The notes: generated by a model not told the origin, from the letters alone. Shown: positions 7,209 to 15,570, counted from the stretch's first letter. The stretch is 64,000 nucleotides of DNA from Comamonas phosphati (GCF_014637085.1 NZ_BMEU01000005.1:1-64000), one strand, 5' to 3'. A program made the numbers and translations.

Positions 7209-7733
7209 TCACTCGGCCAGAATCACTTCCACGCGGCGGGCTTCGGCGTTGCTGCCGGAGGCCTGGGTCTGCTCGGGCTTGCTGAGTTCGATCTTCTCTG
7301 CCGCCACCCCCAGGGCAATCAGGGCTGCCTGCACGGCCTGGGCGCGCTGCTTGGCCAGTTCGGCATTGAGTTCTGCGCTGCCGGTGGCATCGTGGTAGCC
7401 GGAGATCACGGCGCGCTTGCCTTCCTGCACACCCTTGACCACGTCGGCCAGCGCGGCGTTGGCACCTTCGGCCAGTTCGGCCTTGCTGGACGCGAAATAA
7501 AACTTGACCACGCCGTTTTCAACCACCACCGTTGCCACGTCTTCCTGCAGCACTACGGGAACATTGGTGGCATTGCCAGTTGCCGCTGCGGGAGCCGCCT
7601 TGGGAGCATGCGCGATGCCGCGCTGGTAGACGACAACGCCCACCACGGTGGAGATGACCAGGGCGATCAGGGCCAACAGAAAACCCAGGGCAAAGCGCTG
7701 CTGGCTATCGTCGTCGGAGCTGTTGAAAGACAT
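7209..7733 (-). CDS. OmpA-family cell-envelope protein with N-terminal membrane anchor
   Basis: A 174-residue protein. A short cytoplasmic N-terminus precedes one membrane helix (ALGFLLALIALVISTVVGVV, residues about 15-34), an Ala/Pro linker, and a C-terminal OmpA/MotB-like domain (about 75-174). That domain has the phase FYFASSKAELAEGANAAL, a peptidoglycan-contacting HDATGSAELNAELAKQRAQA, and a final NAEARRVEVIL. It likely anchors the inner membrane to peptidoglycan. Start ATG at 7731-7733 has CGGAGG ten bases upstream. It is monocistronic and ends at a strong terminator. Confidence 0.85.
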   Translation of the reverse strand: MSFNSSDDDSQQRFALGFLLALIALVISTVVGVVVYQRGIAHAPKAAPAAATGNATNVPVVLQEDVATVVVENGVVKFYFASSKAELAEGANAALADVVKGVQEGKRAVISGYHDATGSAELNAELAKQRAQAVQAALIALGVAAEKIELSKPEQTQASGSNAEARRVEVILAE

Positions 7734-8050
7734 GGATGAAAAATCCTCCGTTGTTGTCGAGATTGATGGAACGGGTGCTCTGCAGCGGCAGCTGCTTGTC
7801 AAGCATGCCCCGCCTGCGAAATCGATAATTGTAGTGCCTTGGCGGCCGAAGACATGGTGCCGACCGGGCAGTGCAGCCCATGCCTGGGCGCACAGGGCGT
7901 GTTCACTGCTCTCAGGTGTTGTTTTTCGTAATCGGCAGCCTCACTGTGTACACCTGGAATGTGTCCGTGCGTTGAACAAGGCATATGCTTGACTTGTCCT
8001 GTCCGCGGGACGGCCGATGCCGGGCCCGGACAGCATCTGATGGAGTTTCT
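7734..8050. other. Divergent intergenic region
   Basis: 317 bases between the OmpA-like gene (minus) and the ChaC-like gene (plus). It should hold both promoters. No repeat, RNA gene or strong operator stands out. Confidence 0.4.
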
Positions 8051-8707
8051 ATGTCAGCCCTGCCCTTTTCTTCTGCCGTCTATCGCGATGCCACGCCCCT
8101 GCTGGAAGAGGTAATGACGCAATGGGGCGGGCAGGAGGATTTGTGGGTGTTCGGCTACGCCTCTCTGATCTGGCGCCCCGATTTCGAGTTTTCCGAACGG
8201 CTCCCGGCACGTGTTTATGGTTGGCACCGCGCTCTCAAGATGTGGAGCACCGTCAACCGCGGCACACCGCAATGCCCGGGGCTGGTGTTCGGCATTCTGT
8301 CCGGCGGCAGCTGCCAGGGCATGGTGTTCCGCATTCCGCGCGAACAAGGGCCGGCCGTCATGCAGCAACTATGGCAAAGAGAGATGCCCAATGCGGTGTA
8401 CGACCCGCGTTGGCTACCCTGCCAGACGGCACAGGGCCCGGTCAGGGCTCTGGCCTTCACGCTGTCACGCCAGAGCCCGCATCACACCGGCGAGCTGGCG
8501 CCGGAGGATTACCGTCGCATCTTTGCCCAGGCCCAGGGCATTTACGGCACGACGCGGGACTATGCGCACGCAACCTTCAGCGAGCTGACCCGCATGGGCA
8601 TCAACGACCGCGCGCTGGAGCGTCTGCTGGGCTATGACGAGCACCACTGCGCAACCCTCTCGGCTGCAGCCGCCAATGCGCCGGCAATGGGGCCCGTGTC
8701 TTTTTGA
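8051..8707 (+). CDS. ChaC-like glutathione-specific gamma-glutamylcyclotransferase
   Basis: A 218-residue protein of the ChaC family, which cleaves glutathione to 5-oxoproline and Cys-Gly in the cytoplasm. The nucleotide-like binding loop WVFGYASLIWRPDFEF (YGSLIW motif, here YASLIW) is clear at residues about 33-48, followed by the family-typical GWHRALKMWSTVNRGT and CPGLVFGI. The catalytic Glu of the family probably lies in the AVYDPRWLP region or slightly before, which I cannot fix by eye. Start ATG at 8051 has GGAG six bases upstream. Alone on the plus strand ahead of sodC. Confidence 0.85.
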   Translation: MSALPFSSAVYRDATPLLEEVMTQWGGQEDLWVFGYASLIWRPDFEFSERLPARVYGWHRALKMWSTVNRGTPQCPGLVFGILSGGSCQGMVFRIPREQGPAVMQQLWQREMPNAVYDPRWLPCQTAQGPVRALAFTLSRQSPHHTGELAPEDYRRIFAQAQGIYGTTRDYAHATFSELTRMGINDRALERLLGYDEHHCATLSAAAANAPAMGPVSF

Positions 8708-8815
8708 CCAATGCCGACCTTGGCACAAGATATTGCAATCCCCGAGCACAAGGCCGTTAAGCTTGGGACTCTTGATGGACGCCCAGTTGCCAGCAAGCTC
8801 ATGAAAGGAACAAGC

Positions 8816-9451
8816 ATGCGTTTGAATCCGTCGTTGAACCACTCTTCCGGCGCAAGCCCCCGCCCTCTTTCCCACCCTCTTCTCTCAGGCCTGTTGCTGG
8901 CCTCCGTGCTCGCGCTCGGCGCCTGCTCGACCTCGGCACCCAAGCCCGCGGCGCCCGCTTCGGGCGGCGGCACGGCTGCCGCGCCTGCAGCCAAGGGCAT
9001 ACAGTCCATTGCGCGGCTGGAGCCGACCAAGGGCAGTTCGGTGAACGGTGTGGTGCAGTTCTTCCCGCGCGGCGACGGCTCGGTGCAGGTCAAGGGCACG
9101 GTTCAAGGTCTGGCACCGAACAGCGTGCACGGTTTCCACATCCATGAAAAAGGCGATTGCTCCAGCGGCGACGGACTCAGCGCCGGCGGCCACTTCAACC
9201 CCGGCCAGCAGGCGCACGGCAAGTTCGATGGAGCCGTTCACCATGCCGGCGACCTGCCCAGCCTGACGGCCGATTCCCAGGGCACGGCAAGCATCGATTT
9301 CACCAGCCGCAGCATTGCGCTGGACCGCGGCAACAGCGGCATTCTGGGCCGCGGCCTGATCGTGCACAACGATCCCGACGACTACACCACGCAGCCCACG
9401 GGCAACTCCGGCGCGCGCGTGGCCTGCGCGGTGATCGAGCGCGGGGCCTGA
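8816..9451 (+). CDS. sodC: Cu/Zn superoxide dismutase lipoprotein
   Basis: A 211-residue enzyme that dismutates superoxide in the periplasm. A lipoprotein signal (LLASVLALGAC, lipobox LGAC near residue 38) and an Ala/Pro linker precede the SodC domain. Metal ligands lie in HGFHIHEKGDCS, GGHFNPGQQAHG, HHAGDLPSL and GLIVHNDPDDY. The disulfide cysteines are in GDCSSG and ARVACAVIE. I chose ATG at 8816 because AAAGGA sits eight bases upstream; the ATG at 8801 is a second option. Lipid anchoring puts it at the envelope, where it would meet external or respiratory superoxide. Confidence 0.92.
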   Translation: MRLNPSLNHSSGASPRPLSHPLLSGLLLASVLALGACSTSAPKPAAPASGGGTAAAPAAKGIQSIARLEPTKGSSVNGVVQFFPRGDGSVQVKGTVQGLAPNSVHGFHIHEKGDCSSGDGLSAGGHFNPGQQAHGKFDGAVHHAGDLPSLTADSQGTASIDFTSRSIALDRGNSGILGRGLIVHNDPDDYTTQPTGNSGARVACAVIERGA

Positions 9452-9493
9452 AGCCCGGCCTTTTCTGCGAAAAGCGTGCTCAGGCACGCTTTG

Positions 9494-10102
9494 TTATTTC
9501 TTGCTCCGGATTTGCCGTCGAGCCCATATCGAGCGCGCCCACTCCATGGCTTCCACCGTATCGACATCCAGCACGCAGCCTTCGTCGAGCGTCGGGAGTG
9601 CCGTCCAGGAGCCTGCGGCCGCTGCCCGACGCACCACGCTGGCGGCGCCTTGATCGCCCGTCAGCTGCATCAAGGCCGGCCCTGCGGCTGCGGAAAAGGC
9701 GACCGGATGCCCCTTCTGGCCTCGAAACAGGGGCTGGATCACCGTGATGGTTTCAGGGCGGCTGGTGGATGCCTCCATCAGCGTCTCAGCGATGGTGCAC
9801 AAGGTCTGCGGCCGCACCAGCGGCAAATCGGCCGGCAGTATGAGCCAACCCGGACAGCCGGCAGTGGCGCGGACGGCTGCGGCAATGCTGTCGCCCATGC
9901 CGGGGTGGGGGCCACGCTCCAGGTGCCAGGGCAATCCGCTGGCTTGAGCGCTGGCCAGGGTGTTTTCAAGGACCGTGGGGCTGCCGGGCCCACCCAGCAA
10001 GGCATCGAGCTTGTGTGTACTACCGCCCGAGGCGCGAAAGCGCTCTCCCCTGCCGGCGGCCAGGATCAGGATGCAAGGTGGTGTGGGAGATGGCGGCGGC
10101 AT
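9494..10102 (-). CDS. MobA-like nucleotidyltransferase (MocA type)
   Basis: A 202-residue NTP-transferase. It has the nucleotide-binding start ILILAAGRGERFRASGG (residues about 10-26), an internal LPADLPLVRPQTL that carries the metal-binding Asp pair, and GQKGHPVAFSAA, a motif of molybdenum cofactor cytidylyl- or guanylyltransferases of the MocA type. It probably converts molybdopterin to MCD or MGD for a Mo-hydroxylase, but no Mo enzyme is in the window. It is convergent with sodC with only 42 bases between them. Confidence 0.8.
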   Translation of the reverse strand: MPPPSPTPPCILILAAGRGERFRASGGSTHKLDALLGGPGSPTVLENTLASAQASGLPWHLERGPHPGMGDSIAAAVRATAGCPGWLILPADLPLVRPQTLCTIAETLMEASTSRPETITVIQPLFRGQKGHPVAFSAAAGPALMQLTGDQGAASVVRRAAAAGSWTALPTLDEGCVLDVDTVEAMEWARSIWARRQIRSKK

Positions 10103-10162
10103 GGGTTTCGGATTTGAGCCAGAGCATTAATGCGATGCTTTGGGCGCGGCACAATGCATGGC

Positions 10163-10810
10163 ATGAGCAGCTTATCTTCTTCCATCGCCGATCTGCGCAA
10201 AAGCTACGAGCGCGCGGAGCTTGGCGAGTCCGCCTCCCATGCCGACCCCCTGCAGCAATTCGAGCAATGGCTGCAGGAGGCCTTGCGCGCCCAGGTGCCC
10301 GAGCCCAATGCCATGACGGTGGCCACCGTGGGCGGCGACATGCGCCCCAGCACGCGCATCGTGCTGATCAAGGGCTATGACGAGCGCGGCATCGTCTGGT
10401 ACACGAACTACGACAGCCGCAAGGGCCGGGAGCTGGCCGGCAATCCGTTTGCGGCTCTGCAATTCCATTGGGTGGAGCTGGAACGCGTGGTGCGCATCGA
10501 AGGCCGGGTGGAAAAGGTCAGCGCCGAGGAAAGCGACGCCTATTACAACAGCCGCCCGCTGGACTCGCGCATAGGCGCCTGGGCCAGCCCGCAAAGCCAG
10601 GTGATCAGCGGCCGCAGCGTGCTGGTGACCAATGCGGCCAAATACGGCGCCCAATTCCTGCTCAGCCCGCCGCGCCCTCCCCGTTGGGGCGGTTTCCGCC
10701 TGGTTCCCGATCGCTGGGAATTCTGGCAGGGCCGTAAAAGCCGTCTGCATGACCGACTCTGTTACCGCTTCGAGGACGGAGCCTGGCTGCGCGAGCGGCT
10801 GGCACCTTGA
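10163..10810 (+). CDS. pdxH: Pyridoxamine/pyridoxine 5'-phosphate oxidase
   Basis: A 215-residue FMN enzyme that oxidises PNP/PMP to pyridoxal 5'-phosphate, the last step of vitamin B6 synthesis and salvage. Family stretches are in order: N-terminal helix [17 protein letters not shown]-binding [56 protein letters not shown], and the C-terminal [19 protein letters not shown] with [12 protein letters not shown] at 10154 is an equally possible start, three residues longer; neither has a strong ribosome binding site. Monocistronic. Confidence 0.95.
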   Translation: MSSLSSSIADLRKSYERAELGESASHADPLQQFEQWLQEALRAQVPEPNAMTVATVGGDMRPSTRIVLIKGYDERGIVWYTNYDSRKGRELAGNPFAALQFHWVELERVVRIEGRVEKVSAEESDAYYNSRPLDSRIGAWASPQSQVISGRSVLVTNAAKYGAQFLLSPPRPPRWGGFRLVPDRWEFWQGRKSRLHDRLCYRFEDGAWLRERLAP

Positions 10811-10934
10811 TGTGCCAGGGGATGGGTCTTGCTCAGGGCCTTCCGCTCCATGTGCATGAAGGTTCTCAGACCCACCACCGGAAAGCCCCCTCTGTTGGTG
10901 ACAGAGATGGCTCTTTTACCTTTGATAAAGAGAC

Positions 10935-10964
10935 TTGATGATTTCATGTAAGTTACATTAAAAT
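10935..10964 (+). promoter_or_regulatory. Promoter with embedded palindrome, possibly giving a leaderless mRNA
   Basis: TTGATG (10935-10940) and TAAAAT (10959-10964) are spaced by 18 bp. ATGTAAGTTACAT (10946-10958), a 13-bp palindrome, fills most of the spacer. Transcription should begin near 10970, right at the ATG at 10971, and no ribosome binding site precedes it. Confidence 0.5.
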
Positions 10965-10970
10965 CATTCC

Positions 10971-12068
10971 ATGACTGATGCATCGACGCCATTGGCCGCG
11001 GCGCCTTCACACATTCTGGACGGTCTGGAGCTATTCCAGGACTGGCTCGCACATGAGGGCAGCAAGAGCTGGAATCCGCTGGACGCCTCGCCCGACGGCG
11101 GCTACGAGCATGTCTGGACGGCTTGGTTGGGGCATCTGGCTGCGGCTCGTCCTCCAGGCAAGCGGCAAGGCGTTGCCGCTACCCTCTCCGTCAAACACAA
11201 GACGCCTGCTCACCCCCCCTCTTCCCCCCGGAAAAGCAAGACCTGGCATGAGGCCACGGCCGTCGACGTGCAACGCTTTCTGCAGATGCGCGCCGGGCAG
11301 CGGGCCCATCACCAGCCCGAGCGGCAAGTCAGCGAAGTGACGCGAAGGCGCTACTGGCGCCTGCTGGAGCGCGTCTATGAACATGCGCTCATGCATGGCT
11401 GGATCGCAGTCAATCCGGCTTCAGGCCTGGAGCATGGAGACCGCCCTGCCTCGGAAGACGGCAAAGGGCATTGCCTGCCACCTCTGCTCTGGCAAAGCCT
11501 GCCGCGCCACTTCCCCACGGCAGACGGCTACCAGGATGCGCGTGACCGGGCGATTGTGCTGCTGCTCTACGAATTGGCGCTCGCACCAGAAGAGGTGCGC
11601 GCCCTGCTATGGCGCGATCTGCTCGACGCCGCTCAACAGGCATGGGCTGCGGTAGGTGGGCAAAACAGGCCAGGATTCCTGCGCATTGACGGCTCCCGCG
11701 CCGCCCAGCAGCGCGTGCTCCCACTGTCCGAGAATGCCGCCCAGGCGCTGGCCGACTGGCGCCGCTTCAGCAGCACGCAGCGCGGACCATCCGTCGTGGA
11801 TGGGGAGCACCTGGTGTTCTATTCGCGCCGCGGCGGGCCGCTGTCGGTGCGCATGCTGTTCCACGTGGCTTCGCAGATCATCCAGCGTGCGCACCAAGCG
11901 TTGCCGGAGCATGCGCAAAAGGCAGCGCTGCAGCGCGTGGGCCCGCAGGTGCTGCGCAATACCGCCATCGTGCAATGGCTGCGGGCCGGGCGTTCCGAAC
12001 TCGAAGTCATTGCACAAATTGGCGTGGAAAGCACACGGGCTCTGCGGCACCTGCAACACTATCTATAG
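10971..12068 (+). CDS. Tyrosine recombinase-fold protein with degenerate active site
   Basis: A 365-residue protein with an N-terminal SAM-like core-binding region (about 75-145, with WHEATAVDVQRFLQMRAG and RRRYWRLLERVYEHAL) and a C-terminal phage-integrase domain (about 175-365). In box I, the usual TGLRxSEL reads ALAPEEVRAL, so the first catalytic Arg is missing. In box II, HxLRH reads QVLRNTAI, so the His is lost and the Arg kept. The next His box (usually LGHS) reads IGVES. A Tyr remains two residues from the end (LQHYL). The protein is therefore probably not an active recombinase. It stands alone between pdxH and the zinc receptor, in host-like GC-rich DNA with no mobile-element signs, so it looks like a domesticated host gene. 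Confidence 0.75.
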   Translation: MTDASTPLAAAPSHILDGLELFQDWLAHEGSKSWNPLDASPDGGYEHVWTAWLGHLAAARPPGKRQGVAATLSVKHKTPAHPPSSPRKSKTWHEATAVDVQRFLQMRAGQRAHHQPERQVSEVTRRRYWRLLERVYEHALMHGWIAVNPASGLEHGDRPASEDGKGHCLPPLLWQSLPRHFPTADGYQDARDRAIVLLLYELALAPEEVRALLWRDLLDAAQQAWAAVGGQNRPGFLRIDGSRAAQQRVLPLSENAAQALADWRRFSSTQRGPSVVDGEHLVFYSRRGGPLSVRMLFHVASQIIQRAHQALPEHAQKAALQRVGPQVLRNTAIVQWLRAGRSELEVIAQIGVESTRALRHLQHYL

Positions 12069-12104
12069 CATGCAGGACATCGCAGAGACTTTATTGGACC
12101 GACT

Positions 12105-14240
12105 TTAGAAGTCCACCTTCACGCCGGCCGTCAGGTTGCGGCCCATCAGCGGTGCCTGCATCTTGATGAAGGACGTGGCAGCATAGGCCAGTTTGTTGGT
12201 CAGATTCTGGCCCTTCACATAGACCTGCCAGGTGTTGGCGCCGGACTTCCAGCGGTAGCTGGCACCCAGGTTGAGCACGCCATAGCCCGGAGTCTCGGTC
12301 TCATAGGCGGCCGTACGGTTCTGCTTGAGCACCTGCACCCATTCGGCCATGGTGTCCCAGCCCTGGATGCGGCCGTCCACGCGCAGACCCCAGCGCTGGG
12401 CCGGAATGCGCGGCAGCGGCGAGCCGTTGTCCAGGCGCGCGCGCACGCCGTCGCCGAACACCGTCACGGCCCACTGGCTGGAGAAACGCTGGCTCAGCTG
12501 GGCTTCCCAGCCCGTGAAGCGCGCGTCGCCCTGGGTGTATTGCAGCAGCTGCAGGCCATCTTGCTCGTCCAGCATGGCGCCGTAGATATAGTCCTTGATA
12601 CGGTAGTGGTAGGCACTGAGCTTCCAGGTCATATCGCCCGCGTTCTTGCCCACGCTCAGGTCCAGCGCCTGGGAACGCTCGCGCTTCAGGTTGGCGTTGC
12701 CGCGCTCGTAGGTGGAGGTGGCCATGTGCAGGCCGTTGGCGAACAATTCCTCGGCCGTGGGCATGCGGCTGCCGTTGGTGTAGGAAGCCGTGGCGCTGTA
12801 ACCGGGCATGAACTTCCAGACCGTGCCCAGCGACATGGACGTGGCCCGGTGGCTGCGCTTTTCGTCGCGGGCCTGGGCTTCGATGCTCTGGCGGTCATGG
12901 CGCAGCGCGGCCTGCAGGCTCCAGTCCTGCCAGCGGTATTCCTCCAGCAGGTACAGGCTGTCGCGGCGCGTGTCCGTGGGTTGGATATAGGCTTCCTCGC
13001 CCTGGGCGCTGAAGCGCCGCTGCATGGTCTGCAGGCCCAGCGTGCCGCGCCAGCCGGCAATGGGCTCGTGCTCCACTTCCAGGCGCAGATCGTGCGCGCG
13101 GTTCTTGAAACTGGTGGCCACCTGGCCTTCTTCCACTTCGTCGTGGTGGTAGTCGGTGAAACCGCCGCGCAGGCGCAGGGCCGCGACACCGGCCGTGGGC
13201 TGGCGCCATTCGCCGCGCAGATCCCAGCGCTCGCTGATCAGGTTCACCACGGGCACGCTGCCTATTTCGCTGGCGCCATGGTCATGGCCGTCGCCACCGT
13301 GATCGCCGCAATGCAGATGGTCGCCATCCGCATGGCAGCCTTCAAAGCTGTGGTTGTGGCCCGGCAGGCCGTAGCGCGCCGTCTGGCGTGTATAGGCCAG
13401 GCCCAGATAGCCCTTGTCCGTGACCCACGACAGGCCCAGGCTGCCGGTATCCGTGCGGTTGAAACTGCCGGCCACCTTGCTGCCCTGCCCCCAGCCGCCG
13501 CCGACGCGGTAGTCGCCGGCGTTGCGCGCCACGCCTTCGGCATGCAGTACCAGGGCGCCGGTGCCGCTTTTCACCGGCGTGGCCCCGGTCAGCGAAAATG
13601 CGCCGGCCGCCTGGCCGTCGGCCGTGCGGCCCTGCAGCTGGGCCGAACCGTCGATGCCGTTGGCCGGCACGGCGGTGGGAATCTTGTTGTCCAGCACATT
13701 GACCACGCCGCCCATGGCGCCCGCGCTGTACAGCAGGGCCGAGGGGCCGCGCAGCACTTCCATCTGCGTGGCCAGCATGGGTTCGCTGGTCACGGCATGG
13801 TCGGGGCTGACGGTGGAGGCGTCCTGCAGGTCCGAGCCATCGCTCAGGATGGAAACGCGCGCCCCGTCCATGCCGCGGATGATGGGCCGGCTGGCACCCG
13901 CGCCGAAGTGGCTGGCATGGATGCCGGGCTCGGCCGCCAGCGTCTCACCCAGGGTTGCCGCCTGGCGCTTGAGCAGCGCATCGGCGTCCAGCACCTGCAC
14001 CGGCGTGGCCATGTCCGATGCGGCCATGCCGGTGGCCGAAACGGTGACTTCGCCCAAGGTGGCGTCCTGCGCCGGGGGCTGCGCATCGGCCTGCTGGGCC
14101 CGGAGGCTGGCGCTCAGGCCGCCGATGGCCACGCAAGCCGCGGCACGGGCCAGCGGTTTCAGGGCGAATTTCAAGCTGATTGCAGCGCTTGAAGCCCTGC
14201 GGATGTTCAAGAAGGCAAAGAATCGGGAATGGGACTGCAT
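12105..14240 (-). CDS. znuD: TonB-dependent outer-membrane receptor, ZnuD-like (zinc uptake)
   Basis: A 711-residue receptor. A signal peptide (residues about 1-45) is followed by a short linker with GEVTVSATGM as TonB-box region, a plug domain (about 60-165: RPIIRGMDGARVSILSDG, MEVLRGPSALLYSAGAMGG), and a 22-strand barrel ending in VKVDF with terminal Phe. A His/Asp-rich extracellular loop near residues 300-330 (HNHSFEGCHADGDHLHCGDH, then HDHG) is the feature that suggests zinc rather than siderophore as ligand, as in ZnuD. Start ATG at 14238-14240 is chosen for the signal peptide. The DUF2946 gene upstream is in the same orientation. Zur control is expected but I could not find a convincing box. 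Confidence 0.85.
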   Translation of the reverse strand: MQSHSRFFAFLNIRRASSAAISLKFALKPLARAAACVAIGGLSASLRAQQADAQPPAQDATLGEVTVSATGMAASDMATPVQVLDADALLKRQAATLGETLAAEPGIHASHFGAGASRPIIRGMDGARVSILSDGSDLQDASTVSPDHAVTSEPMLATQMEVLRGPSALLYSAGAMGGVVNVLDNKIPTAVPANGIDGSAQLQGRTADGQAAGAFSLTGATPVKSGTGALVLHAEGVARNAGDYRVGGGWGQGSKVAGSFNRTDTGSLGLSWVTDKGYLGLAYTRQTARYGLPGHNHSFEGCHADGDHLHCGDHGGDGHDHGASEIGSVPVVNLISERWDLRGEWRQPTAGVAALRLRGGFTDYHHDEVEEGQVATSFKNRAHDLRLEVEHEPIAGWRGTLGLQTMQRRFSAQGEEAYIQPTDTRRDSLYLLEEYRWQDWSLQAALRHDRQSIEAQARDEKRSHRATSMSLGTVWKFMPGYSATASYTNGSRMPTAEELFANGLHMATSTYERGNANLKRERSQALDLSVGKNAGDMTWKLSAYHYRIKDYIYGAMLDEQDGLQLLQYTQGDARFTGWEAQLSQRFSSQWAVTVFGDGVRARLDNGSPLPRIPAQRWGLRVDGRIQGWDTMAEWVQVLKQNRTAAYETETPGYGVLNLGASYRWKSGANTWQVYVKGQNLTNKLAYAATSFIKMQAPLMGRNLTAGVKVDF

Positions 14241-14383
14241 CGCAAGTTCCAGCAACAAGGCGTGCCAACGCACGGACGCAACAAGTGGACGCCTTTGAAT
14301 ATCACAGGTAAGCACGGCCGTAACGCCCATTGGAAGGGCATGGCCTGCTATGGAAATGGAAATTTCAAGAGCCTGGCTGGTGC

Positions 14384-14848
14384 TCAGGCTTTGAAGAAGC
14401 GATACGCCGGCGGTGCGCGAGGATCAAAGAATGCCGCGATGCTCCGGCTGCCAGGCACCTGGCTGGCCCAGAGCGGTATGTCGCTTTGCGGCGCAAGCGG
14501 TGTGAAAAGATCGACTGCCACAGGCCCGGCATAGCCGTGGCTGAGCTGATCCAGCAATTGGCAGCCCGCCGGCCCGTGGCCCGCGAACAGCGCATGCACC
14601 CAGTTTTCGGCCGGGTCTCCGGTCTCATCTCCGGCCTGGATGGACCGGGCATCACCACCGGCCGCCAACGCAGCCACCGGACTGGCGGCCGCGTGCACCA
14701 CACGGTGCATCTGACCCAGCATGGGCCCTAGCACCAGAACCCAGGCCAGCAGCCACAGCAGCCAGCGGGAGCGGGCCGCTGCACGCGCAGCATCGCCTCG
14801 GCCGGTACGGGCCGAAGCTGGGCGATGCGGGAATGCGTGCGGGATCAA
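14384..14848 (-). CDS. DUF2946-like exported protein
   Basis: A 154-residue protein with a basic N-terminus, a hydrophobic signal or anchor (WLLWLLAWVLVLGPMLGQ, about 28-45) followed by HRVVHA, an acidic middle, a Cys in GPAGCQLLDQLSHG, and a C-terminal FDPRAPP near the end. The short signal-like start, a mid His/Cys region and a final RxPP motif are the hallmarks of DUF2946 proteins, which usually neighbour metal-related TonB receptors. It lies 143 bases upstream of the ZnuD-like gene on the same strand, supporting a shared role in metal uptake. No biochemical function is known to me. Confidence 0.65.
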   Translation of the reverse strand: MIPHAFPHRPASARTGRGDAARAAARSRWLLWLLAWVLVLGPMLGQMHRVVHAAASPVAALAAGGDARSIQAGDETGDPAENWVHALFAGHGPAGCQLLDQLSHGYAGPVAVDLFTPLAPQSDIPLWASQVPGSRSIAAFFDPRAPPAYRFFKA

Positions 14849-14908
14849 GTCGGTATGGACGGACTGCAGAAGCGGCAGAGTGTAACCGCCAAATATGCCA
14901 TGGCCATG

Positions 14909-15490
14909 TCAGCCGCCGTTCTTCTGCCACCGGCCAAAGGCATTGCGGAACTTCTGCACCTTGGGGCCCACGACAAAGGCGCAGTAGCCCTGCTGGGGAT
15001 GTTGAAGGAAATAGTCCTGGTGGTAAGCCTCGGCCGGCCAGTAGCTTTGCAGGGGCTGCACCTCGGTCACGATGGGCGCGTCGTAGGCCTTGGCGCTCTC
15101 CAGTTCGCCAATCAGGGCTTGGGCAATCTCGGCCTGTCCGGGCTGTGTGGTGTAGATGCCGCTGCGGTACTGCGTGCCCACGTCGTTGCCCTGGCGGTTG
15201 AGGGTGGTCGGGTCGTGCGTGCCGAAGAAGATCAGCAGCAAATCCTTGAGGCCGATGACGGCGGAGTCGAACTCCAGCCGGACCACTTCGGAATGGCCCG
15301 TGGCGCCGGTGCAGACCTCCTCGTAGCTCGGATGGTCCAGATGGCCGTTGGCATAACCGCTTTCCACATCCGTCACGCCGCGCACGCGGTCGAACACGGC
15401 TTCCGTGCACCAAAAACAACCACCCCCGAGCACCACTGTTTCGAACTCTTTCGAGGGTTCACTATCTGGTCTAACTCGTTGATTTTCCAT
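14909..15490 (-). CDS. msrA: Peptide methionine sulfoxide reductase A, chimeric with island-encoded N-terminus
   Basis: A 193-residue enzyme that reduces methionine-S-sulfoxide in proteins and free Met. The catalytic loop LGGGCFWCTEAVF puts the nucleophilic Cys at 25. Further family motifs are GYANGH, GHSEVVRLEFD, FFGTHDPTTLNRQGNDVGTQ and YHQDYF; a C-terminal Cys (GYCAFVV) may resolve the disulfide. The N-terminal ~26 codons (15412-15490), including AT-leaning TGTTTTTGG, belong to the element at 15405-19567, whereas codons from about Trp27 on are host. The native start is now at 19604-19606. The chimera has its own AAAAGGAT at 15497-15504, eight bases before ATG, so the gene should still be translated, but from an island promoter. 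Confidence 0.9.
   Translation of the reverse strand: MENQRVRPDSEPSKEFETVVLGGGCFWCTEAVFDRVRGVTDVESGYANGHLDHPSYEEVCTGATGHSEVVRLEFDSAVIGLKDLLLIFFGTHDPTTLNRQGNDVGTQYRSGIYTTQPGQAEIAQALIGELESAKAYDAPIVTEVQPLQSYWPAEAYHQDYFLQHPQQGYCAFVVGPKVQKFRNAFGRWQKNGG
15405..15426. repeat. attL: imperfect direct repeat with attR
   Basis: GTGCACCA (15405-15412) is shared exactly with 19560-19567. After one mismatch come AA, one mismatch, CAACCACC, one mismatch and CC, so 19 of 22 bases match. On the minus strand the block spells the MsrA motif GGCFWC. The three differences are synonymous codon changes (for example TGT/TGC and TTT/TTC for Cys and Phe). Confidence 0.88.
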
Positions 15491-15531
15491 ATAAATATCC
15501 TTTTAGAGTGTTTTTCTTCCTGGAAGTTTTT

Positions 15532-15570
15532 TGCTGAATCGTGGTAAAATTTCAGCAGACGAACCAGCAG
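15532..15570. promoter_or_regulatory. Candidate integrase arm-binding sites, left end
   Basis: ATTCAGCA in inverted orientation at 15532-15539 and ATTTCAGCAG at 15549-15558, with a weaker CCAGCAG at 15564-15570. The same motif recurs three times at the right end (19476-19511). These sites also sit between the divergent integrase and chimeric msrA starts, where integrase binding could repress both. Confidence 0.6.

Noticed and set aside
10971-12068. XerC/XerD paralogue acting at the dif-like site
   Set aside because: Catalytic residues are mostly missing, so it is unlikely to cut dif; XerC and XerD must be encoded elsewhere.
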